Assembly (NCBI GenBank): GCA_963839365.1
Contig: CAWIUT010000007.1
Span: 1-64,000 of the forward strand
DNA from: DASSKA01 sp963839365
GTDB lineage: Bacteria > Actinomycetota > Actinomycetes > Propionibacteriales > Nocardioidaceae
Length of the DNA stretch: 64,000 bases
Reading direction: 5' to 3'
Shown: in pieces, positions 58,705-64,000 of the stretch
How positions within the stretch are numbered: the first letter of the stretch is position 1
Layout: each line of letters begins with the position of its first letter
The notes under the pieces: generated by a model
What the model was told of the DNA's origin: nothing
Database searches by the model: none
Seen by the model: the letters and a program-made list of their open reading frames with translations, nothing else
Position numbers and translations under genes: made by a program

Positions 58705-59994
58705 GTGACCACGACCACCAACCGCATCTACGCAGCCCGCCTGGCCGGCCTGCCGGTGTTCGACCCCGCCGGCGACCAGGTGGGCAAGGTGCGTGACCTG
58801 GTGGTGGCCCTGCGCACCGCGAACCAGCAGCCGCGCGTGCTGGGCCTGGTGGTCGAGGTGTTCGGGCGCCGGTCGATCTTCGTGCCGATGACCCGGGTGA
58901 CGCACGTGGACAGCGGTCAGGTGATCACCACCGGTCTGGTGAACATGCGGCGCTTCGAGCAGCGCTCCACCGAGACACTGCTGTTCGGACAGATGCTCGA
59001 CCGGGAGGTCAGCGTGCGCGGCACCGAGGTGCGCGGCACGGTGTACGACGTGGCGATGGAGCAGGCCAGCAACCGGGACTGGCTGCTGTCCCGGGTTGCG
59101 TTGCAGGAGGGCTCCAAACGGTTCGGGCGGCGCGGCCAGACGCACGTCGTGGAGTGGAACGAGGTCGATGGGCTGCTGCTGCCCAACGAGCGGCAGGGCG
59201 CCACCCACCTGCTGGCCGCGCTGGAGGAGATGCGGCCCGCCGACCTGGCCAGCGTCATCCACGACCTGCCGGCCAAGCGACGCAGCGAGATCGCGGCGGC
59301 GCTGGACGACGAACGGCTCGCCGACGTGCTCGAGGAGCTGCCCGAGGAGGACCAGGTCGAGATCCTGGGCAACCTGGACAACGAGCGGGCCGCCGACGTG
59401 CTCGAGGAGATGTCGCCCGACGACGCCGCGGACCTGATCGCGGACCTGCCCAAGGAGACCGCCGAGCGGCTGCTGAGCATGATGGAGCCGGACGAGGCGG
59501 AGGACGTGCGCCGGCTGATGTCGTACGAGGAGCGCACCGCCGGCGGGATGATGACTCCCGAGCCGGTCATCCTCCCACCGGACGCCACCGTCGCCGACGC
59601 GCTGGCCCATGTGCGCAACGCCGAGCTGACCCCCTCCCTGGCGGCGCTGGTGTACGTCGTACGGCCGCCGCTGGACGTGCCGACCGGCCGGCTGATCGGC
59701 GTGGCTCACATCCAGCGGCTGCTGCGCGAACCGCCGTCCACGCTGGTCGGCCACGTCCTGGACTCCGACCTGGAGGCGCTGCCGCCGACCGCGACCCTGG
59801 AGGAGGTGGCCCGGCACCTGGCCACATACAACCTGGTCGCGGCGCCGGTGGTCGACGAGGACAACCGGCTGCTCGGTGCGGTGGCCGTCGACGATCTGCT
59901 CGACCACCTGCTGCCGGAGAACTGGCGCGAGACCCCGGCGCGCATCGACAGCAGTGCGCTCGGCGCGGGTGGCCCGGGAGGCCGTCGTGGATAG
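58705..59994 (+). CDS. PRC-barrel + MgtE N-domain + CBS protein
   Basis: This 429-residue cytosolic protein combines three parts. Residues about 10-75 have a PRC-barrel pattern (GLPVFDPAGDQVGKVRDLVV). Residues about 165-270 form an MgtE N-terminal helical superhelix (LLAALEEMRPADLASVIHDLPAKRRSEIAAALDDE). Residues about 275-400 carry paired CBS domains (AGGMMTPEPVILPPDATVADALAHV; AAPVVDEDNRLLGAVAVDDLLDHLL). It lacks the MgtE channel domain, so it is a stand-alone regulatory module of a type found in actinobacteria. It overlaps the DUF1003 gene by 8 bp, and this pair precedes mrp and tatB at distance. Confidence 0.9.
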   Translation: MTTTTNRIYAARLAGLPVFDPAGDQVGKVRDLVVALRTANQQPRVLGLVVEVFGRRSIFVPMTRVTHVDSGQVITTGLVNMRRFEQRSTETLLFGQMLDREVSVRGTEVRGTVYDVAMEQASNRDWLLSRVALQEGSKRFGRRGQTHVVEWNEVDGLLLPNERQGATHLLAALEEMRPADLASVIHDLPAKRRSEIAAALDDERLADVLEELPEEDQVEILGNLDNERAADVLEEMSPDDAADLIADLPKETAERLLSMMEPDEAEDVRRLMSYEERTAGGMMTPEPVILPPDATVADALAHVRNAELTPSLAALVYVVRPPLDVPTGRLIGVAHIQRLLREPPSTLVGHVLDSDLEALPPTATLEEVARHLATYNLVAAPVVDEDNRLLGAVAVDDLLDHLLPENWRETPARIDSSALGAGGPGGRRG

Positions 59995-60532
59995 GCCCCG
60001 GCTCCGTCAGGACGAGACCCGCCCCGAGCGGGGAGGTCGCCTCGACGTGCCCCGCGAGACCCGGCGACGGCTGATCCGCCGGCCGCAGTACGACCCCGAG
60101 GTCTTCGGCCGGTTCGCCGAGAGGTTCGCCCGGTTCATGGGCACCGCCCGGTTCCTGATCTACATGACGCTGTTCGTCGGGATCTGGCTGGTGTGGAACT
60201 GGCTGGCGCCGACGGCAGACCGGTTCGACGCCTTCCCGTTCATCTTCCTCACCCTGATGCTCAGCCTGCAGGCGTCCTACGCCGCCCCGCTGATCCTGCT
60301 CGCGCAGAACCGGCAGGAGGACCGGGACCGGGTGGTGACCGAGCAGGACCGCCAGGCCAACACCCGGGCGCACGCAGACATGGAGTTCCTGGCTCGGGAG
60401 ATGGCCTCGCTGCGGATGGCACTCGGTGAGGTCGCCACACGTGACTACGTGCGCTCCGAGCTGCGCGCGCTGCTCAACGAGCTCGAGGAGCAGCGCCGCG
60501 AGGAGGAGCCGGCCGAGGAAGAGGCCGGCTAG
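59987..60532 (+). CDS. DUF1003 membrane protein
   Basis: This 181-residue protein has a basic N-terminus, then DPEVFGRFAERFARFMGTARFLIYMTLFVGIWLVWNWLAP, and the second helix FIFLTLMLSLQASYAAPLILLAQNRQEDRDRVVTEQDR. This is the typical DUF1003 two-helix pattern with a conserved NRQxxRDR end. A long acidic coiled-coil tail (LRALLNELEEQRREEEPAEEEAG) follows. Its GTG overlaps the upstream gene stop by 8 bp, so both act together, perhaps in Mg2+ or membrane-stress regulation (inference from the MgtE-N domain neighbour). Confidence 0.9.
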   Translation: MDRPRLRQDETRPERGGRLDVPRETRRRLIRRPQYDPEVFGRFAERFARFMGTARFLIYMTLFVGIWLVWNWLAPTADRFDAFPFIFLTLMLSLQASYAAPLILLAQNRQEDRDRVVTEQDRQANTRAHADMEFLAREMASLRMALGEVATRDYVRSELRALLNELEEQRREEEPAEEEAG

Positions 60533-60536
60533 CTCC

Positions 60537-60857
60537 TCAGGGCACGCCCAGCAGCCGGAGCACCGCCGTCGTGACTGCCGCGGCCACCACGACGACCACG
60601 AACGGCGCCCGCCGCCAGGCCAGCACGCCCCCGACCGCCACGCCCACCAGCCGGGCGAAGCCGGCGAAGCCGTGCCCGTCCAACAGCGTCGCGGTCGCCA
60701 CCAGGGCGGTGAGCAGCACGACCGCGGCCACCGCCATCAGCCGCTCCAGCTCCGCGGGCAGGGTGACCCGGCTGCGCAGCAGCGGGCCGGCGCACCGGAA
60801 CGCGTAGGTGCCCGCCCCGAGCACCACGGTGGCGACCACCAGGCTGAGCGCGCTCAT
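60537..60857 (-). CDS. azlD: Branched-chain amino acid exporter small subunit (AzlD)
   Basis: This 106-residue hydrophobic protein has about three membrane helices (LVVATVVLGAGTYAFRCAG, LMAVAAVVLLTALVATATLL and FVVVVVAAAVTTAVLRLLG). AzlD is the obligatory small subunit of the AzlCD exporter of branched-chain amino acids and analogues. It overlaps the azlC stop by 4 bp (ATGA). The two genes are convergent with the DUF1003 gene. Confidence 0.9.
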   Translation of the reverse strand: MSALSLVVATVVLGAGTYAFRCAGPLLRSRVTLPAELERLMAVAAVVLLTALVATATLLDGHGFAGFARLVGVAVGGVLAWRRAPFVVVVVAAAVTTAVLRLLGVP

Positions 60858-61540
60858 CGGAACCTGCCCAGCACGAGCAGGCCGGCCAGAGCGAGCAGGA
60901 CCGGGAGTCCGGGGGCCAGGAACGGTGCGGTGAGCAGGGCGATCGCGGCTCCGAGGAGGGCCGCGGTCCGGGTGGACCTCTCCCGCAGGGAAGGCAGCAC
61001 CAGGGCGAGCAGGACCGCCGGGAAGGCGGCGTCGAGGCCGAACGCGTCGGTGTTCGTGATCGCGGCGCCCCCGAAGGCACCGAGCACGACACCGAGGTTC
61101 CAGCACACGAACAGCGCGGCCCCGCAGGACCAGAACGCGGCCCGGGACCGGCCGGTGCCGCGCTGAGCGAGCGCGAAGGCCACCGACTCGTCGATCATCA
61201 GGTGGCTGCCGACCAGCCAGCGACGCCGGCCGCCGGACAGCAGGTCGGCGACCGCGAACCCGAACGGCAGGTGGCGGGCGTTGACCAGCAGCCCGGCCGC
61301 TACGGCCGCGACCGGGTTGCCGCCCGCGGCGAGGATGCCCACGAACAGGAACTGGGCGGCGCCGGCGAAGACCACCACCGACATCAGCATCGGCAGCCAC
61401 ATCGGGAGCCCGGCCCCGACGGTGATCGCGCCGAAGGACAGGCCGACCAGCCCGTCGGCCAGACACACCAGCGCGACGTCGCGCGCCAGCTCGGGACCCA
61501 GCCGCCCCTGCAGGGTTCGCCATATCGAACGCATCGCCAC
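60854..61540 (-). CDS. azlC: AzlC family permease
   Basis: This 228-residue large subunit of the AzlCD exporter has a charged N-terminus and eight or so hydrophobic stretches, including DGLVGLSFGAITVGAGLPMWLPMLMSVVVFAGAAQFLFVGILAAGG with the family motif AGAxQF, and the LMIDESVAFALAQ helix. It exports branched-chain amino acids or toxic analogues. The gene is divergent to the XRE-cupin regulator at 61590, an arrangement in which the regulator commonly controls the exporter. One of two matching palindromes lies in its first codons (61515-61530). Confidence 0.92.
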   Translation of the reverse strand: MAMRSIWRTLQGRLGPELARDVALVCLADGLVGLSFGAITVGAGLPMWLPMLMSVVVFAGAAQFLFVGILAAGGNPVAAVAAGLLVNARHLPFGFAVADLLSGGRRRWLVGSHLMIDESVAFALAQRGTGRSRAAFWSCGAALFVCWNLGVVLGAFGGAAITNTDAFGLDAAFPAVLLALVLPSLRERSTRTAALLGAAIALLTAPFLAPGLPVLLALAGLLVLGRFR

Positions 61541-61579
61541 CTATACTTCACTCGAGCGTGAGTGTTCGTCAAAACGAAC
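61515..61579. promoter_or_regulatory. Paired palindromic operators at azlC / XRE divergent promoter
   Basis: GTTCGCCATATCGAAC (61515-61530) and GTTCGTCAAAACGAAC (61564-61579) share the form GTTCG-N6-CGAAC, with centres 49 bp apart. They flank TATACT, a -10-like element (61542-61547), and a further palindrome ACTCGAGCGTGAGT (61550-61563, imperfect). They are the likely binding sites of the XRE regulator. Confidence 0.6.
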
Positions 61580-61589
61580 GAATCGACCG

Positions 61590-62174
61590 ATGGAGCGAAC
61601 GTTGGCCCCGAACCGAGCCTCCTCCGGCGGTGCCCCGCTGGGGGTGATCGCCGCGTCCTTGCAGGCCGAGCGGCGCCGCACCGGGCGGTCGCTGGCAGAG
61701 CTGGCCCGTCGGGCCGGGATCGCCAAGTCCACGCTGTCCCAGCTCGAGGCCGGGTCCGGGAACCCGAGCGTGGAGACGCTGTGGGCGCTCAGCGTGGCGC
61801 TGGAGGTGCCCTTCTCGCGCCTGGTCGACCCGCCCCCCTCGCAGGTGCAGGTGATCCGCGCCGGCGAGGGGCCCGGGATCACCTCCGAGCGCTCGGACTA
61901 CGTAGCGACCCTGTTGGCGTCCTGTCCGCCGCACGCGAGGCGTGACCTGTACCTGCTGTCGGTGCAGCCCGGCGCGGCCCGGGAGTCCGACCCGCACATG
62001 CCCGGCGTGGTCGAGCACGTGGTGCTCGGCGCGGGCCGGGCCCTCGTCGGGGTCGCCGACGAGCCGGTCGAGCTGGCCCCCGGCGACTACGTGGCCTATC
62101 CCGGCGACGTGGCACACGTCTTCGAGGCACTCGCACCGGACACCCGCGCGATGCTGGTCTCCGAGCACGTCTGA
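61590..62174 (+). CDS. XRE-cupin transcriptional regulator
   Basis: This 194-residue regulator has an N-terminal XRE helix-turn-helix (IAASLQAERRRTGRSLAELARRAGIAKSTLSQLEAGSGNPSVETLWALSVALEVPFSRLV, residues about 14-75) and a C-terminal cupin fold (residues about 110-190, with DPHMPGVVEHVVLGAGRALV and ELAPGDYVAYPGDVAHVFEAL). Such proteins repress amino-acid-related or detoxification operons and respond to a small ligand bound in the cupin. The adjacent divergent azlCD is its likely target. The ATG is preceded by the operator candidate at 61564-61579. Confidence 0.92.
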   Translation: MERTLAPNRASSGGAPLGVIAASLQAERRRTGRSLAELARRAGIAKSTLSQLEAGSGNPSVETLWALSVALEVPFSRLVDPPPSQVQVIRAGEGPGITSERSDYVATLLASCPPHARRDLYLLSVQPGAARESDPHMPGVVEHVVLGAGRALVGVADEPVELAPGDYVAYPGDVAHVFEALAPDTRAMLVSEHV

Positions 62175-62243
62175 CCCACCCAGCCGCGACCCGGGATGGC
62201 CGCCGCCGGCACCCGGTCCGGGACGCCGACGTAGGGTTGGGAC

Positions 62244-63431
62244 ATGACCAGCCCGACCCTCGAGCAGATCCAGGCCGCCCTGGCCACCGTCAACGATCCT
62301 GAGATCCGCCGCCCGATCACCGACCTCGGGATGGTGGAGTCCGTCGACGTGGACGCCGACGGCGTGGTCTCGGTCAAGGTGCTGCTCACGGTGGCCGGCT
62401 GCCCGTTGAAGGACACCATCAACCGGGACGTGACCGCGGCCGTCCAGAAGGTGCCCGGTGTCTCCTCGGTGCAGCTGGAGCTGGGCGTGATGACCGCTGA
62501 GCAGCGCGCCGGGCTGCAGCAGTCGCTACGCGGCGGCCAGACCCAGCGGGAGATCCCGTTCTCGCGTCCTGACTCGCTGACCAAGGTCTACGCGGTGGCC
62601 AGCGGCAAGGGCGGGGTGGGCAAGTCCTCGGTGACGGTGAACCTCGCGCTCGCGATGGCCAAGCAGGGCCTCAAGGTGGGTATCGTCGACGCCGACGTGT
62701 ACGGCCACTCGGTGCCGGCGATGCTCGGCCTCGGTGATACCCGTCCCACCCAGGTGCAGGACATGATCATGCCGGTGCCGGCGTCCTCGCTGAACGAGGC
62801 GCAGGACGCGGGCAGCCTTTCGGTGATCAGCATCGGGATGCTCAAGCCGCGGCGCGACCAGGTGGTCGCCTGGCGCGGCCCGATGCTGGACCGGGCACTG
62901 GTGCAGATGCTGTCCGACGTCTACTGGGGCGACCTGGACGCGCTGTTCCTGGACCTGCCGCCCGGCACCGGCGACATCGCGATCTCGCTGGGCCAGCACC
63001 TGCCGAACGCGGAGGTGATCGTGGTGACCACTCCGCAGGAGGCGGCCGCCGAGGTGGCCGAGCGCGCCGGCACGATGGCCTCGATGATGCACCAGCGGGT
63101 GATCGGCGTGGTGGAGAACATGAGCTATTTGGCCTGCCCGCACTGTGCTGAGTCCGGGGGCCCGGCCCACCGGCTGGAGGTCTTCGGCGCCGGCGGCGGC
63201 CGCCGGGTGGCAGCCACGTTGTCGAGCCGGTTCGGGTACGACGTACCGGTGATCGGCGAGATCCCGCTGGACCTCGGGCTCCGGGAGGGTGGCGACGCGG
63301 GTACGCCGGTCGTCACCGCGGCCCCGGACTCCCCCGCCGGCGCGGCGCTCAACGAAGTGGCCGCCAACCTGTCCGGTCGCGGGCGCGGTCTGGCCGGCAT
63401 GCACCTCGGGCTCACGCCCGCCGGCCGGTAG
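62244..63431 (+). CDS. mrp: Mrp/ApbC-type Fe-S cluster carrier ATPase
   Basis: This 395-residue P-loop NTPase delivers Fe-S clusters to target proteins. It begins with a MIP18/DUF59 domain (residues about 5-95, DPEIRRPITDLGMVESVDVDADGVVSVKVLLTVAGCPL). The ATPase domain has the deviant Walker A SGKGGVGKSSVTVNLALAMAKQG near residue 120 and DLPPGTGDIAISLGQHLP. The Fe-S ligand pair is CPHC in LACPHCAESGG. It is co-directional with tatB 39 bp downstream, a normal pairing in actinobacteria. Confidence 0.94.
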   Translation: MTSPTLEQIQAALATVNDPEIRRPITDLGMVESVDVDADGVVSVKVLLTVAGCPLKDTINRDVTAAVQKVPGVSSVQLELGVMTAEQRAGLQQSLRGGQTQREIPFSRPDSLTKVYAVASGKGGVGKSSVTVNLALAMAKQGLKVGIVDADVYGHSVPAMLGLGDTRPTQVQDMIMPVPASSLNEAQDAGSLSVISIGMLKPRRDQVVAWRGPMLDRALVQMLSDVYWGDLDALFLDLPPGTGDIAISLGQHLPNAEVIVVTTPQEAAAEVAERAGTMASMMHQRVIGVVENMSYLACPHCAESGGPAHRLEVFGAGGGRRVAATLSSRFGYDVPVIGEIPLDLGLREGGDAGTPVVTAAPDSPAGAALNEVAANLSGRGRGLAGMHLGLTPAGR

Positions 63432-63469
63432 CATGCCGGTGAGCAGATAACAGGAGAGATGATCGAGTC

Positions 63470-63880
63470 GTGTTCGGTATCGGACTGCCCGAGCTCGCGG
63501 TGATCTTCGTGGTCGCCGTGGTGGTCTTCGGCCCCGACAAGCTCCCGGAGCTCGCCCGGCAGGCCGGGCGGCTGGTCCGCCAGCTCAAGCAGTTCAGCCA
63601 GTCCGCCCGCGACGACATCCGCAAGGAGCTCGGACCCGAGTTCGCCAACTTCGAGATCACCGACCTCGACCCGCGGCAGGCCGTTCGCCGGCACATCCTG
63701 GAGGCCTGGAACGAGGACGGCACCCCCGCGGCCCCTGCCGGCAACGGCCAGGCCCGGAACGGGACCCAGAACGGCGCCCAGAACGGGACCCAGAACGGCG
63801 CCCAGCACCAGACCCCGAACGGGGCTCCCCGGCCGCTGGCCGACGGGGAGCGTCCGCCGTACGACAGCGACGCGACGTAG
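63470..63880 (+). CDS. tatB: Sec-independent translocase protein TatB
   Basis: This 136-residue protein has the TatB hallmarks: an N-terminal membrane helix (IGLPELAVIFVVAVVVFGPDKLPELARQ) with the FGP-x-KLP elbow, an amphipathic helix (AGRLVRQLKQFSQSARDDIRKELGPEF), and a low-complexity C-terminal tail. It works with TatA and TatC in export of folded proteins. A perfect 24-bp tandem repeat encodes NGTQNGAQ twice in the tail (63758-63805). Start at GTG 63470. It follows mrp and may be co-transcribed with it. Confidence 0.92.
   Translation: MFGIGLPELAVIFVVAVVVFGPDKLPELARQAGRLVRQLKQFSQSARDDIRKELGPEFANFEITDLDPRQAVRRHILEAWNEDGTPAAPAGNGQARNGTQNGAQNGTQNGAQHQTPNGAPRPLADGERPPYDSDAT
63758..63805 (+). 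repeat. 24-bp tandem repeat in tatB
   Basis: Two perfect tandem copies of a 24-bp unit (63758-63781 and 63782-63805), beginning AACGGGACCCAGAACGGCGC, encode the NGTQNGAQ repeats in the disordered tail of TatB. Copy number may vary between strains. Confidence 0.8.
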
Positions 63881-63971
63881 CCGACGGCCGTCGCGAGGCC
63901 CCCTCGTTCCGGTCCCCGCGTTCCGGCTCCCTCGTTCCGGGGGGCGCTCCAGCCGCCGCCCGGACCGGCCG

Positions 63972-64000
63972 TCAGCCGACCTTGGCGGCGAGCCGGATCC
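63972..64000 (-). CDS. Partial C-terminus of a leftward gene running off the window
   Basis: The last bases read on the minus strand as RIRLAAKVG followed by TGA (63972-63974). It is too short to identify. It is convergent with tatB; a set of imperfect CGTTCCGG repeats lies between (63902-63940). Confidence 0.3.

Noticed and set aside
63902..63940. Tandem CGTTCCGG elements after tatB as a terminator
   Set aside because: They are direct, imperfect repeats that do not form a convincing hairpin.
1..64000. CRISPR array, insertion sequence, prophage or toxin-antitoxin module
   Set aside because: No regularly spaced repeats, transposase, integrase, phage structural gene or paired toxin-antitoxin genes were seen on either strand.

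Overview
The window is GC-rich, gene-dense DNA with GTG starts, ATGA/GTGA stop-start overlaps, a WhiB regulator, actinobacterial DUF families and an AdnAB-type helicase-nuclease. It is chromosomal sequence from an actinomycete; the genus cannot be assigned. From about 6.7 to 40.8 kb the gene order follows the M. tuberculosis segment around Rv3193c-Rv3211: UPF0182 protein, PDZ/Lon protease, DUF2342 protein, ThiF-like protein, ABC1 kinase, whiB7, uvrD2, mycoredoxin, nudC, adnB/adnA, alkyltransferase-like protein, moeB/moeZ, TetR, DUF3107, ferritin-like protein and rhlE.

Layout. 0.4-6.1 kb: a broken LuxR/MalT-type ATPase regulator followed by six small stand-alone proteins (SnoaL, ABM, SRPBCC and unassigned), with a 20-bp near-palindrome present three times at gene boundaries. 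6.5-6.7 kb: initiator tRNA with its own promoter and terminator. 6.7-16 kb: envelope protein, PDZ protease, moaE, DUF2342, NUDIX, metallopeptidase and PHP genes. 16-24 kb: zinc-ribbon protein, ThiF-like/ABC1 kinase pair, and the whiB7 locus with promoter, 74-codon upstream ORF and attenuator-like hairpin, then uvrD2, mycoredoxin and nudC. 24-30 kb: adnB and adnA, each carrying one apparent single-base frameshift in this sequence; in adnB this creates a false helicase-NudC fusion. 30-35 kb: alkyltransferase-like gene and a MoxR/DUF58/DUF4129 operon. 35-45 kb: secreted protease, moeB/moeZ, TetR and housekeeping genes, rhlE, alcohol dehydrogenase, SDR, MarC and PHP genes. 45.8-47.7 kb: a three-gene membrane cytochrome b operon behind two DosR/DevR-like boxes. 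47.7-57 kb: a leftward run in which three CoA-ester enzymes (HpcH lyase, acyl-CoA dehydrogenase, MaoC hydratase) alternate with three sulfotransferase-like genes and a GT4 glycosyltransferase. 57-64 kb: PhzF, MgtE-N/CBS, DUF1003, azlCD with a divergent XRE-cupin regulator, mrp and tatB.

The most interesting signals are the putative hypoxia-type control of an orphan cytochrome b operon, the complete-looking WhiB7 attenuation leader, the repeated operator-like motif in the small-enzyme cluster, the paired 16-bp palindromes at azlC/XRE, and the interleaving of CoA-ester metabolism with sulfotransferase/glycosyltransferase genes. No insertion sequence, integrase, prophage or CRISPR array is visible. 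Seven suspected single-base frameshifts (five in the LuxR gene, one each in adnA and adnB) sit in otherwise well-preserved reading frames, so sequence error must be excluded before they are called real inactivations.
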